This document shows positions 1-25,842 of a stretch of 64,000 bases of DNA, one piece after another. A program made the translations under genes and the position numbers. The notes beneath the pieces are model-generated. The model had not been told where the DNA came from and did no database searches. It worked only from the letters and a program-made list of their open reading frames with translations. The stretch is taken from the NCBI RefSeq assembly GCF_019059575.1, contig NW_024881614.1, positions 682,001-746,000 on the forward strand, read 5' to 3'. Within the stretch, counting starts at the first letter, position 1. Each line of letters opens with the position of its first letter. This DNA is from Amphibalanus amphitrite (lineage: Eukaryota; Arthropoda; Thecostraca; Balanomorpha; Balanidae).

Positions 1-767
1 AAACTAAACCAACGCAGCGAACCTGATGAACGCCGTCTCTCAGAAGATCTCAAACGCCGAGCGCCCTCCAGAACCCACCAAAGGTCACCGTTCTGACCTT
101 CCCGTTTCAGGCAGCTCCTTGGAGAGGCCCGGGGCGTTGGGCACACAACTTGACGAACTTACAGCCGGCTGAGAACGCTATCCGCCTCTGCGGCTGGCGG
201 CGATGGTCTTAAACCAGACCCGTGACGCAGTCAGAGCCAGAATAACCCTCCAATGCCTGCCGAGCTGGAAATCAGAACGCTTGAAGAATACGAGGGTTCT
301 CAACGATGGATAAAATTACTGGAGCGGCGTGTGATCTACTAATGATCTAACAGAGGCCAGGGTTAGATAATATAGCTCATAAGCCAAATGATTTGGCACG
401 GCTACTCTTGCCAAAACACATTTAAAATTGTAGCTAGTGACGCCCCATACAAGATTGCTCGTAGTCGTACCCAACGTTCCCTCTTTTCCATTCACATGAC
501 TGTCACATCCTTTTCCTCCACGCCTCAGTCCCCTGTTCCGGGCTGGATGGGCAACTTAATCCCATACGGGATTGCCCGTAAGAGCACGCCCGTAGCCGGG
601 TGCGGTAAGTGATTGGGTGGGGGGGGGGGGGCTGGTCGGTCTGTCCTCTGGACGGGCTCAGCCCTGGCGACTCACCAGGGTGCTCGGCCAGACCAATGTC
701 TCTCCTTATTCCTAATTCCTATCATCCTTCCGGCATTGAAATGGTCTCGTCAGACCGAAAGAGCCTA
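1..767. other. No recognisable gene
   Basis: No reading frame here resembles a family I know, and I see no clear repeat. Frames that open before position 768 run on into the LINE fragment downstream, but their first part (609-767, with a G-run at 616-630) is not reverse transcriptase-like. Confidence 0.5.
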
Positions 768-777
768 ACCCAACAAA

Positions 778-1646
778 ACAACATTTACTTGAATGACCTA
801 AGCACCATATCAAACCAATTGAATATCATAACCTTTGCAGATGACACTAATATCTTCCTCAGTGACACCATGTATGACAAACTAGAAGGCAAGATGAATA
901 GGGAGCTACAACTTATCAACACTTGGTTTGAATGCAACAAGCTTAAACTGAATCTTGAAAAAACGTGCTATCAAGTGTATACCAAAAGAAAAGAACAAAA
1001 TCAACTTAATATAAATATTGAAGGCAATAACATCAGGCACGCTCCATGTGTTAAGTTCTTAGGTGTTTATGTAGACTCACAGCTATCTTTTAAAGAGCAT
1101 ATAAAAAAGCTTTCTACTAAGCTAAGTCAAATTGCAGGTATAATCAGTCGGGCTAGATGGTGCCTAAGTGAGCACCACAGCCTATTACTGTACAACGCCC
1201 TTATCTTGCCTCATATAAGCTATTGCTGCTTGGTATGGGGCATAAACTATGAAACAAACTTAAAAGGCATCTTGACAGTGCAAAAACGCATAGCCAGAAC
1301 AATTATGGGTTTACCATACAGAGAATCCGTGACACGCCGATTGAAAGAAATTGGTATGCTCACTATTCGAGACATTGTATCGTACAAAGCTACTATTTTT
1401 GCATATAAATACTTAAATGGTCTTCAACCAGCAATACTAAGAAAATCGTTCAAATTTAAACCCCCAAGTGTGACCAGAAACAAAGACACATTCCAGGTAC
1501 CCTCCACCAGAAACAATTATCGAAAACACACTGTAAAATTTTACGTCCCAGAAGTATGGAACAAACTGAGCATACTCTGTGACTTATCAAAATATGACAG
1601 AATAGGGATAATCAAATCTAAAGTGAAGAACCATCTACTAAGATGA
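778..1646 (+). mobile_element. 5'-truncated non-LTR retrotransposon (LINE), 3' half of reverse transcriptase
   Basis: The frame opens with a reverse transcriptase catalytic block containing FADDT (codons near 832-846). It continues through thumb-like sequence typical of CR1/Jockey-group LINEs: VKFLGVYVDSQLSFKEHI, then LYNALILPHISYCCLVWG, then QKRIARTIMGLPYRESV. The fingers, the palm motifs before FADD and the endonuclease domain are all missing, so this is a dead 5'-truncated copy. The frame itself is intact to the stop at 1644-1646. An A-rich stretch at 1758-1790 may be the remains of the 3' tail. Unlike the GC-rich host exons, this coding stretch is AT-rich. The clade is uncertain. Confidence 0.85.
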
Positions 1647-2539
1647 AAAGCACCAACACCGGTATAAAATGAACATGCAATGCTGTTACTCTCATCGAGT
1701 ACAAGTCCTGACTACCGGCGCACGGTTAACTAGCTATAAGAACACATATCATAGATTTTAAAGAAAACGAAAAAAGAAAAGAAAAGAAAACTCATTTTAT
1801 TCTTCATCAAATCCATACCGTTTTTAACTAAAATACTACGTTAAGAGATTGGTACATTGACTGATACGTTGCCCCCACCCCACCCACCGGGCTAACCCGA
1901 GACCGGCCCAGTTTAACTGCGGGGCCGGTCGGCTGGCCGGCCGGGCGGGGGGCCGGCCCATACGATGGGCTGACCTCCCACTCGGCTGGCCGGCCGCGGG
2001 GCGCCGTCCACGCGTGATGAACGCGGTACGCGGGACGGCGCGGGTGGGGGCGGGCCGCCCGCCTGGAACGCCGGGGAGGTACCCCACAGATCTCCCCGGC
2101 TGGGGAGGCAACGTTGAGTTCCCCCCGGGGCCGGGGCGGACCATTCCTCACGCATTGGTGAATGATACCGCCCTGGCCTGGCCAGGCGGGCCGCAGGAGT
2201 GTGAGACTGGGAGAGTGTTGGCATGGAAATGTTTGCTCGCATATAATCACCATATCAGGCCCCATCTCCCCGATGACTCTCTTGCAACAAGCTCGGCTTA
2301 GCTGGAGGGCATCGGGAGGGATGGCAAGACAACATGCATGAATTAGACCAGACCTGATTTACCCCACTAATGTCCCCTTCCAAGTGAGTGTGTGCGTGTT
2401 CCTCACTAACAATGTACGATTGAACCCTTAGCGGACAGTTGATGCTAGATTTGGCATTAACTACTATGGCTCTCTGTATCTACTAACCAAGTTAAATAAT
2501 ATCATACGTAGTCAATTCCGCTTCTTTTATGTTTTTTCC
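1647..2539. other. Non-coding stretch with a GC-rich block
   Basis: After the LINE tail comes a very GC-rich block (about 1865-2170), full of GGCCGG and CCGGCC palindromes. Open frames exist on both strands across it, but they overlap in all phases and none resembles a known family, so I read them as composition artefacts. The remainder to 2539 shows nothing I can name. Confidence 0.5.
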
Positions 2540-2690
2540 TCTTCTTAGCAGGGAGTGCCGCGACTTTTCAACTTTGATTTTTATTTTGGTGTTAACGTAA
2601 GGGTTCTTTGCGTCGCTGGGACTGAGGGTGGGGGCACTCCTGGTTGCCTGATCATGGGTAACGGACTATAAAAAAAGCTCGTACGCCGTG
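2540..2690 (+). repeat. Dispersed repeat copy A (matches 33415-33575)
   Basis: This block matches 33415-33575 on the same strand. Both copies contain AGCAGGGAGTGCCGCGACTT, then GGTGTTAACGTAAGG, then GTCGCTGGGA and GGGGGCACTCCTGGT. GGAGTGCC near the start and GGCACTCC about 95 bases later are complementary, so a transcript could fold into a hairpin. No protein is encoded. It could be a SINE-like or other short interspersed element; I do not recognise the family. Confidence 0.75.
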
Positions 2691-3135
2691 ACCCTGAAAC
2701 TAGAAATAAACCCATAAGAGGCAAGTGCTCTTAACTATTGGAATGAACTTGACCTGACCTGTTGCCGGTCAGTAAACTGGCCAGATAATGGTCTGACTTC
2801 TATGATTCTGACAGTTTTAACCCGTGCCTGGTAGGCGGGCTCATTGGACAACACACTGGTCTGAACTGTGGCTGGTGGGTGTACTAGACTGTGTATCGCA
2901 TATAGATTGACATTTGGCCGATGGTTGGGCTAGAATGAGCGCTGACCTGACCTGACTTGACCTGTTGACGGTAGGTGTTTTGGACTGTGCACTGACCTGG
3001 CCTATGGTCGATTATTGTAATCTAGAATACCTATTGTCTCCTGATTCCATCTGAAGTTAACTATAGCCGAATGAAATACTAGGCTGTGACCTACCCTGCG
3101 ACCGGTGGGTATGCCGAAATGTGCACTGTGCACTG
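2691..3135. repeat. Diverged stretch rich in TGACCTGACCT
   Basis: Degenerate copies of TGACCTGACC-type sequence recur at about 2750, 2945, 2990 and 3134, spaced by diverged GGTAGG/CTGG sequence. It looks like an old tandem or element-derived stretch using the same AGGTCA-type hexamer as the TTAA elements elsewhere in the window. No coding content. Confidence 0.45.
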
Positions 3136-3480
3136 ACCTGACCCGGGGCCGACGGCAGCGCAGTGCGGCGACACTGAGCGCCCGTGTCGCGCGCGTTCAC
3201 CAGCGGCAGCGGCGGCGGCGGCGGCAGCCAGGTACCGCTCTGCACTCCGACTGCCGCCGCCACCGCCACCGTCGCTGCCGCCGCCGCCCAATCAATACGG
3301 CACCCGCCGCCGCCGCCGCCGCCGCCGCCGCCCACCCCGAGAACAAAGAGCCGACGAGCCGGCAGCGGAACAGAACGCCGGCGTCCGCACCGGCACGTGC
3401 ATCAGTCGGCACTCAGAGGTCGGGTCAGGTCAGCCGCGAGCGAGGTCAGAGGTCATATAGGGATGACCTAGGAAAAGGAC
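3136..3480. repeat. GC-rich CGG/GCC triplet block
   Basis: Two opposed triplet runs, GGC repeats around 3203-3230 and GCC repeats around 3250-3335, make this a strong potential hairpin. Every frame is open on both strands and reads as poly-Ala, poly-Gly, poly-Pro or poly-Arg. I therefore give no coding call. It could be a CpG-rich 5' end of a gene whose exons I cannot identify, or simple low-complexity DNA. Confidence 0.55.
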
Positions 3481-5280
3481 GCACAGTGGTGGGAGCCATT
3501 TGGCAAGCCGTAATAAAGTTTTATCCGTTTCGAAGGCAAAACAGATACGCTATTGAAAAGAATAAAATCACACAAGCTGCGATCGGATAGCTAAGTACCA
3601 CAAACATCCCAAACGAAAGAAAGACATGCTTAACTGAGCAAGTCATCCAAGGGGAGCGAGCATTTAGTTTGCAATTCAAGCAGGCTTGGCAATTCCCGTA
3701 GCTACCATTGGGGCCCACAGATGACAAGAATTTCCATATAAACGTCTTTAGATGGCACTATGTGAAAATGCCTACCATAAAAGCGTATGCCAGACCCTTC
3801 CAAATGACCTCTGGGAGATACAGAAGAATGCAAAAACTTCCGATTTAAAAGTAAATACATTCGCAGATACGAATCGACCAACTTTCTTGTGAATAAATTC
3901 GGAGTTTTTCCTCAGTATCCTGTCGTGTGATGGGCAATTACCCAAGTCAGTTTCGGTTTCGTATCAATAGTCTTTTGTAGCATGTATTAACTACGCCCCC
4001 CGTAACAAGAGTGTATTTGACTGAGCAATGCAAATATAAATTTCGCCATCTTCCAGTGATGCTTCCAGCACGGTTGCCCAGGCTGAGCCAACGTGGCGTT
4101 AGGAGAGGTCCGGTCTTACCGCTGCCCACTTCGGGAGCAACCGATTGACACCTGTTCGGCGCCCATTCAGCAATACATCGGCGGCCGAGACCCTTCAGAG
4201 GATCGGCATTCGGCGGGCAGCGACACGTGCAGGCGCGCCAGCTGTGGGGCGGCGCCCGCGGCCACGGCAAATGGCAGCCGGCCGCGCGCACAACACAGCC
4301 ACGCCCGCTCTCTCATAGAATATTGCACATGCAGGTGCTGTATTGTACCTACATCTGCGGACCCATCATGTGGCAGCGTGGCTTGTGAGTGCATGGTAAA
4401 AAATGAAAGTGCATGATGAAAGTGGTGGGTAGTTACTTGAACAATGTAGGTAAGAAAAGCAGCCCAAACTGCAGCCAACTGGTATCACACTGCACTGCCT
4501 GACGGCAGTCGAGTGAAGGATTCTGACTACCGCTACTCGTGAGAAAGTTACCGGTGATATAAAAATTGTTCAGTGACGTCCGAAAGATATTACCTAGTGG
4601 CGACAGACACAGGACTATAGGTGGTCTAAGACACAGGCGAGCTGTCTCAGTGTTCTGCGTGAGAACAGAGCGCGATAACGACGTTACTCTTGCTGCTATC
4701 ACGTAACACCGCAATCGGTCACAGTCATCCGAGACTCTTTACGGCCGTAATTACGACGGGTATATGACGTGTCACATGACTTAGCGACACACAGTAGTAC
4801 CTATCAGCCAACAACCCCTCGGGATCGAACGAGTCAGCAATGGCCGCAGTGCCCTTGCACTTATGAACTGCTACAACATCGGTGCGAGCGACAAATAACT
4901 CCCAGGTGCCACAGAGAAGTTGAAGCCGTGTCAAAACATCTTATAGATAACGGCAAAGCCTAGTGCACGCCACCGACCTTGATAGTGAAGGCCGACGCCC
5001 GATCCCACATAGGAGACCGTTATCGAGATACTGAGAGAGGCAGCGGTATCTTGTTCCGCACCCCCGCTATCCGGTCTCACGAGGGTCAGGCTCATTTGGC
5101 CAGGAACAAGCCTGATTGGAGCTATGGATGGATGCCGAGATCCTAAGTCAGAAATGTCAATATAAGTACAAATATGCATCTCATGACAGATACCTAGATG
5201 GCATTTCATGTTGGTGTATCATGCCTGTATTGGAAAAAACAAAAAAATGGTGATGTTTGGAATGCAGACAGCATGACACA
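3481..5280. other. No recognisable gene
   Basis: About 1.8 kb with only short, unrelated open frames. A GC-rich patch lies at 4190-4310. I see no domain, clear repeat or terminal inverted repeat here. Confidence 0.5.
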
Positions 5281-6258
5281 TACGTGGTGCACTCCAGAAG
5301 TTTTGAGACTTTTTCAGTAGAGACAGTTGTCTGTTTCAGAGAAGCATGAAACTTGTATGACTCTCGAAATGGAACCTCCCGAGTCCAATGCACCTGCTTT
5401 AGCGCTCCTGTCACTGCCTGAAGGCCTGCTGATAGACCTTCAAAGTGAAGGTGCCCAGGGCCTCTGTCACAGCCTCACTCATCTCCTCCACATCCTACGA
5501 AAGACGGCCCCTGAGCTTCCCTGTCAGTTTGGGAAACATCCAGAAGCCACGGGGGCCAGATCAGGACTGTGGGAAGGGTTACGGACGGTTTTGACGCACA
5601 TCTGTGTCAGATAGTTCGTCTCCATGGTGGACTTGTGGGTGTGTGCGCTGCCCTGGTGCAGGAGCCCCTGGTCACAGTTGAAGAGTTCCGACCTCTTGCG
5701 GCGAAATATCTTTCTCAACTCCCTCAGAACCTTCACGAATCATTCCTTGTTGACCATCTGGCCGTAGGGGACCCAGGTTATGAAGTTTTTGCCTTTTTGC
5801 TCTAAGTAAGGGATTAATTTGAGCTTCCCAGTGGACCTGCGCTGTCTGTCTTTATTGGGTCTGAAGGAGTCAGTGTGTTTTCATTGGACCTTCTGTCTCT
5901 TGGTCTCCTGATGTTAAAAATGCATCCAGCTTTCGTCTCAAGTCACTTGAGGGTCAATTTGCTATGTTTCTCGGGCATTTTTGCCAAGCTAATCCCAAAA
6001 TTTTATTGCACAGCGACCCTCCAAGTTGTCTTCACATGAATAACCTGACTGTGCTCTACACTGGTCACTGTGACAAGCCGCGTGCGACTTGCCATGTTCA
6101 GGGTGACACTGTTGCCGTCTTTTGCAACGTAGAAAAACAAAATTACGCAAGTACGTTTATAACAACTGTGGTAAGGACTTGTGAGAACAACAAGTATCTA
6201 GCACTGTTCATATGGATTTTACGAGGCCAGTCTCAAAACTTCTGGAGTGGACGACGTA
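5281..6258 (-). mobile_element. Dead mariner transposon with both terminal inverted repeats
   Basis: The ends are imperfect inverted repeats of about 30 bp. The left end is 5281-5310, with CACTCCAGAAGTTTTGAGAC; its complement is at 6229-6258. Each is bounded by TA, the Tc1/mariner target. Between them the minus strand reads, across frameshifts and stops, as a mariner transposase. A piece near 5740-5800 ends in QMVNKE, then VLRELRKIFRRKR, then the catalytic-region remnant HSPDLAP at about 5545-5565, and LRGR with downstream residues to about 5400. The piece at 5524-5736 is the longest open part. It is about 300 bp shorter than a full mariner (about 1.3 kb), has lost most of the N-terminal DNA-binding part and cannot be active. 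Confidence 0.85.
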
Positions 6259-7030
6259 TATAACTTACCAGCCTCAAGACACTGAAGTGTCATGTTAGTG
6301 CAGGCCGGTTTCAAACGGCACTAATAACATATTTATGCAAAACCAATCCAGTGCTGATAAAACACACACCTCTGAACAGAAGCATTCCTGACTATGTTCC
6401 ATCTACAGCCAGTAACAGCTTTTGTTCAGGTGTTAACAGTGAAACACTGTTCACAACTTCACATGTTCATTGAAAACATAGGTTTTCATTTTCCTTGTTC
6501 CATTTCTGGATTATTATGGAATAAGACCTATAAACTGAGAAATGGCAAGCAAGCAAATAAGCAAAATCAAAGCCTAAGCCCATCTTTAGCAGTTAGCACT
6601 TTTTCAGATAAAAGCTATATAACTCATAAAATGTTGATTGGAGTACCCCAATTATGATAACCCTAAGATTTATCACAGTAACTGGCTTATGTACTGTTGT
6701 CAGATGTCATGCATTAGTGAATGTCATTAAGTAGTCTACACACAGTTATAAACTTAGTGATGATGATAAACTTAAACAGATGATAAACTTAGAGTCTGTC
6801 TATGATGACCAGTCACACTGAAGAATCTTGCCATCACCCAAAGACAACCAAGCAACCAGTCACAGTACAACCCAGGTTATATAGGTAGAATAATGGAGTG
6901 GATGGGTTCACAGTGCAATCATTACAAAAGCACACCAGCACAAGGCAGCCACAAAGAGGCAAGGTGGGGCCGGGGCATTCGTATGTACCCCAGTTCATGT
7001 TTGCCAAACATATGCCACAGCAGATTCTGA
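6259..7030. other. No recognisable gene
   Basis: AT-rich spacer between the mariner and the LINE tail. There are no convincing frames, and I see only low-order repetition (GATGATAAACTTA twice near 6760-6790). Confidence 0.5.
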
Positions 7031-7095
7031 AGGTTGTAGGTGGGAGGTTTGAGGTTAGTAGGTTGTAAGTTGTAGATAAGGTGAGGTGAGGTAAG
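7031..7095 (-). repeat. Pentamer-like GGTTGTAGGT/GGTTAGTAGG array
   Basis: A degenerate array of GGTTNGTAGG-type units (CCTAC/CCTAA on the other strand). Its outer flank, read on the minus strand, shares AAACATAATCTTACCTCACC with the copy at 25571-25635. Similar arrays lie at 31203-31275 and 42781-42868, so this is a dispersed family, not one telomere tract. Confidence 0.65.
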
Positions 7096-7214
7096 ATTAT
7101 GTTTTGTTTTATATTTTACTGTGAAAGGATGACTGTGATGATCATGAGGTGTGGATTTTGTGGCATACATGACATACACCTGGGCGACCTGGCAAGGCAA
7201 TGTCCATCTGTGCC

Positions 7215-9365
7215 TGATGCTTACCAAAGTAGATGCTTACCAAAGTAGAAAGGAAAGAGGCAAAGGGAGCGGGTTGCTCATGGGATGCTGCCTCTTCTCA
7301 GTGTACGGACATGTTTATCATATCTGTTTTTGAAGGTATTGGTGTTCTTGCTCAGTACAACTTCAGATGGTAGTTGATTCCAGTGGTCCACCACTCTCGA
7401 AGTGAAGAATTGGTTCCGCCTGTGTAGCCGGTGTCTTGGCTTCTGTAGTTTGAGTGCATGTCCCCGCGTCCTCTGCATGTTCGCACCAGTCTCCATTCTC
7501 AGGAACTCCTCTCCAGCATTCACCTTGTCGAGCCCGTGCATCAGTTTGTATACCTCAATCATATCTCCCCTGATCCTTCGCTCTACCAGTGTTGTCAGCT
7601 GGAGTTCCTTCAAACGATCCGGGTACGGAAGGTCGGCGAGTTCAGGGACGAGCTTCGTAGCCCTCCTCTGAACCCTCTCCAGCTTCATGATATCCTTTTG
7701 GAGGAACGGGGACCAGGCTTGTATGGCGTACTCCATGTGGGGGCGCACCAGGGTTTTGTAAATAGGCAGGAACATTCCCTTGTCCATGTAGGTGAATGTT
7801 TTCCTCACTCTTCCTAACATGGAGTTCGCTGCTGCTGCTGCTCTGGTCACTTGCTCTGAGACCTTGAGGTCCGGTGTAATGACGATTCCCAGATCTTTTT
7901 CTTTTGCAGATGTATCAAGACATACACCTCCCATCATGTATGTGTATCCTGGGTTATTGGACCCAAAGTGCATTACTTTGCACTTATCCTCGTTAAAGCT
8001 CAGAAGCCACTTCTTGGTCCATAGTTGCAGTCGGTGGATATCCTCTTGGAGGTCGATCCTGTCATTGGGGCTCCTTATACTCCTGTAGACTTTAGCATCG
8101 TCTGCGAAGAGCTTCCCAGATGACTGCAGACCCTCCAAGAGATCATCAATGTATATGAGAAAGAGCGTAGGTCCTAGTACGCTACCCTGGGGTACACCAC
8201 TCAACACATCCCTCCACCTGGAATGACAACCTCGGACAGACACTCTCTGTTCACGGCCAGTCAAAAAATCAGTGATCCAGTGTATGATTGGTCCATCAAT
8301 ACCCATCCGTCGCACTTTGGCTACAAGATGCTGGTGCGGGACAGTGTCGAACGCCTTGCAGCAATCCAGATACAGGGTGTCCACACAGTCCCCATCATCA
8401 AGAGCGTTCTCCAGGTCGAAAAGGTACTCTAGAAGTTGAGTCAGGCAGGATCTGTTCGAGCGGAATCCATGTTGCTGATGACTGAGCAGATTATTGGACT
8501 TGAGATGATCAACCACCTTTCTCCTTATCAACTTCTCCATCACCTTACATGGGACCGACGTCAAACTTACAGGACGATAGTTAAGAGGATCTGAGCGTTT
8601 GCCTTTCTTGAAGATTGGAGTCACGTTCGCTCTCTTCCAGTCCTTCGGCAGTCGTCCAGACTCAAGGGATTTGCAGAAAATAATGAACAGTGGCCTTGCG
8701 AGACTAGTTGCACACTCCTTGAGTACAACAGGGTGGACTCCATCAGGACCAGGCGCCGTTGGAGTCTTCTGCTCCTGTAGCAAGGTCACCACCTCTCCCA
8801 GGTCGATGTTGCACTGATCCAATTTGACCCCAACAACTGGCTCCAGCTCTGGTGGTTCCGTGCCATCAGGCTTCCTGAAGACCTGTTGAAATTGCTGGTT
8901 CATAACTTCACATGTTTCCTCCATTGTTGTTGTCATTTTCCCATTTTCCTTTTTCACTGCCAGCAGTTCTTCTTTGATAGACATCCTGCTTCTTGCATAT
9001 GTATAGAACGCCCTGGGATCTGACTTGATTTCAGATGCAAGTCTGTGTTCGTAGTCATATTTTGCCTGTCTAACAGTTTTTGTGGTTGCATTACGCGCTT
9101 CAATGTATTTCTTCTTGAGTCTCTTTGACTTCCTGTTCCTCCTGTGCCTGATCCAAGCTTCCTCTTTGCGTCGCACCTGATCTAGCACTTGTTTATTGGC
9201 CCACTTCTTATGTCGATTCCTTGTCTTGTCAGGTTAGAATGGTACTGTTGCATCTACGATGGTGTTGTAGTGTCCCAAGAAGGTGTGCCATGCCTTCCGC
9301 AGTAGCCCAAAAACATTCATGTCCTGTACATTTCCTGCATCAACCAGTTTAGGTGGCCTTACATA
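7215..9365 (-). mobile_element. CR1-like LINE with nearly complete reverse transcriptase
   Basis: A 636-residue frame (9188 down to 7278) spans all of a non-LTR reverse transcriptase. In order it shows APGPDGVHP, FKKGKRSDPLNYRPVSL, QHGFRSNRSC, the motif A region LYLDCCKAFDTVPH, GVPQGSVLGPTLFLIYIDDL, the catalytic FADDAKVY, then DLGIVITPDLKVSEQV and a C-terminal thumb. Coding sequence continues upstream to about 9365 in the same frame (NTIVDATVPF, then a stop, then NRHKKWANKQVLDQ). The copy is therefore broken by at least one stop and lacks the endonuclease domain. At the 3' end, 7219-7250 has a short tandem repeat (GATGCTTACCAAAGTA, about two copies), as CR1/L2-type elements often have. It lies outside any host gene. 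Clade by pattern only. Confidence 0.88.
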
Positions 9366-9443
9366 ACCTCATATTATCAGTGTGGCAGACACTGTACAAT
9401 CTGACACCAATATTTATCATTGTGAAGCTCATCATGAACAACA

Positions 9444-9581
9444 GTGAAAACAGGGCGCCCGGGGCGATTTTATCAAGGTTCGTGAAATCCACACGTGACG
9501 TTTAGCATGTAGAAGGCCCACGAAGGGGGAGAAGTCACAAATGTCACGTGGTTAATATGCCCTCTGGCGCCCTGTTTTCAC
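9444..9581. mobile_element. Short hairpin MITE
   Basis: GTGAAAACAGGGCGCC at 9444-9459 is exactly complementary to GGCGCCCTGTTTTCAC at 9566-9581, enclosing about 106 bp with no coding capacity. This is a foldback or MITE-type structure. I see no obvious target duplication. Confidence 0.65.
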
Positions 9582-10528
9582 CGGCGACCCTCACCATCTC
9601 ACTTTCCGTCATTTTGATTCGGATTCGGAATGATCAGATTTCCAGCCAACACTGCTTCCAGTAAGTGTGGTGCTCAGTGCAGCTGCAACCAGCCACATGA
9701 ACAAATATTTGTCATAATAATCGAATTAATTTCTCCAAACACAAACCACCAGAACTTGGCCTGGACCGAAACTTGAAATTTACATGAACGGCATCGAAAC
9801 AATTTGACTTTGACTTACTTTAGTGCACGAGTGACTGGCTTGTCAAACTGCTGAAATGTGCAGTTCGTTATTCCTGCAACAATTTCCCAGCTATCTTGAA
9901 TCACAAATCTGTAAACGCCACAGCTAAAAATCAAAATATGAGGAGACGACAACACAGACAACACCAAGGCCATCTAAAGACAACACGACGCATAGCGGGG
10001 GCGTGTGAAAGAATGGAGAATCAAGGTTACGCATATTTTACAGTTGTCATGGATCTACAGCGAGCTGAATGACATCACAAGTATTTAGTATGACGTCTCA
10101 GTACCAATAGTTCCTCTACGTCCGCCCGTCAGATGCCCTGCTAAGTGCTATGTATATCTATCTCTTTATCTATGTTCTGTTCGCTTTTTGCACGTTGCCT
10201 TCTGCCTTTTGCAAGTCTTTGTCTGCCCGGGTCTTTGGTCTTGCTAAACAGGGAGCGTAAAACTAACGATTTCTCTCGTGTCTCTGGCCTGCTATATCAG
10301 TTTTGATAACTGGTTTGTGGTCCAAAAGTGCCATGACAGAAGGTAGCACTCTGAATCATGGCATTAGGTATCAGCTCCAGTAAAAAGTCGATAGTCCATA
10401 CATATTAGCATCCTGTCGTGTGCAGCACGGGAAGACTACACTGTCAATGTCTGTGTCAATGTCCGTACTCTTTGAGGTTCCAGAAATGCATGCATCAACA
10501 TTGAGTGGTGTAAGGTAAAAGCGAAATA
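9582..10528. other. No recognisable gene; 3' flank of BLM
   Basis: No convincing frame or repeat. The right edge is the downstream flank of the minus-strand BLM gene. Confidence 0.5.
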
Positions 10529-10534
10529 TTTATT
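10529..10534 (-). promoter_or_regulatory. Candidate BLM polyadenylation signal
   Basis: AATAAA on the minus strand, 213 bases after the BLM stop codon. Its position suits mRNA 3' end formation. Confidence 0.6.
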
Positions 10535-10746
10535 TCTCCTCACTGGCCTAAGACTGTCACTGGCAGTGAAAAACCAATGCAAATATCACAATCACATAAT
10601 TGTCATCTCAACAACAGGCGAGTCAGCGTACGTCATAACACATGCGGTATATAAAATGGTTCACAACCTTCCAACAACGATCAGCGTGCCGGGGTCACGC
10701 TGGGCACGGAATCACCCCGACACATTGACACTATGACAGCCGAAGC

Positions 10747-24977
<14,231 letters not shown>

Positions 24978-25010
24978 GATTTTTTAGCAAGCATACTTGT
25001 AGTCACTAGT

Positions 25011-25842
25011 CTGAAAAGGAAAATAAATGTAAAAACAAAAGTGAACACAACAGTAAACAGCATACCTTAGTTCAGACTATTAGGACTATCTGGCTTCAAC
25101 TAGATAGGGAGGTCTTGAACCTGACCCACCAGAATCAAGCTCTAGTTACTTAGAAAGAACTCAGTGAAAAAGGGCAATTGAACAATGAACAGCACAAGTG
25201 CTAGGCACTAAAATTGCCAGTAATTTAGAATATTCACAGCCAGAGGGTATTTATTTCTTGGAGTCTCAAAATTTTAGCTAGCCATGCTGAGGAATTACAG
25301 CTGCCACAGCATATCAGAAATAGGTATGCATAGCTAGGTAAATCATTTCAGGATAGTATAGAGCTTACATAATTTTTCATATGAGCAGTCATTCTTCAAA
25401 TGTCTGCCAAAATTCAGGGTGACTTAAGGCAAAGTACAATGGTAGCTCACAATTGTTCTGTTGATAAAACTAGCATCAGGGCTGTTTCAGCTTGGTCACA
25501 GCTCATGACATGAGTCCCAACAGTATTCAGGGAATGTGAAGATGAAGTCCAGGTATATAAAAAACATAATCTTACTTCACCTAACCTTACCTACCTACTA
25601 ACCTACTAAACAACCTACCAACCTACAACCTACCACTTGGACTTCTTCACATATACCATCATCAGTCCCTATGGCCAAATGCCCACTATTCTTTCTTTTC
25701 CTTAGCATCATAGGTATATCAGTTACAGATTCAAAAAGGCAGTCTTGGGCGCTGCAGGGGAGCACCGAGCATGCCACAAAAAACTCAATTCCAAAATCGT
25801 TGGATTTTCATTCCTAATCACTACTGTGCAGTTTAATCACTA
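25011..25842. other. 5' flank of BLM; no further gene seen
   Basis: AT-rich sequence upstream of BLM. It includes a CCTAA/CCTAC-type array (25571-25635) and, at 25819-25838, one copy of CACTACTGTGCAGTTTAA that recurs at 29908-29925 on the far side of the inserted 4 kb element. I do not identify promoter elements. Confidence 0.5.
25571..25635 (+). repeat. CCTAACC/CCTACC pentamer-like array
   Basis: Units of CCTAACCTTACC and CCTACC. It is preceded by AAACATAATCTTACTTCACC, a flank nearly identical to that of the 7031-7095 copy read on the other strand. Dispersed repeat family. Confidence 0.65.

Noticed and set aside
1828..2301. Long overlapping frames on both strands in GC-rich DNA
   Set aside because: Stops are rare at this base composition; no domain and no agreement between frames.
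3057..3590. Poly-Ala/Pro/Gly/Arg frames
   Set aside because: Triplet repeats read as homopolymers in all frames; no support for translation.
5327..5805. Plus-strand frames as a Leu-rich host protein
   Set aside because: They are the antisense of a mariner transposase relic bounded by inverted repeats.
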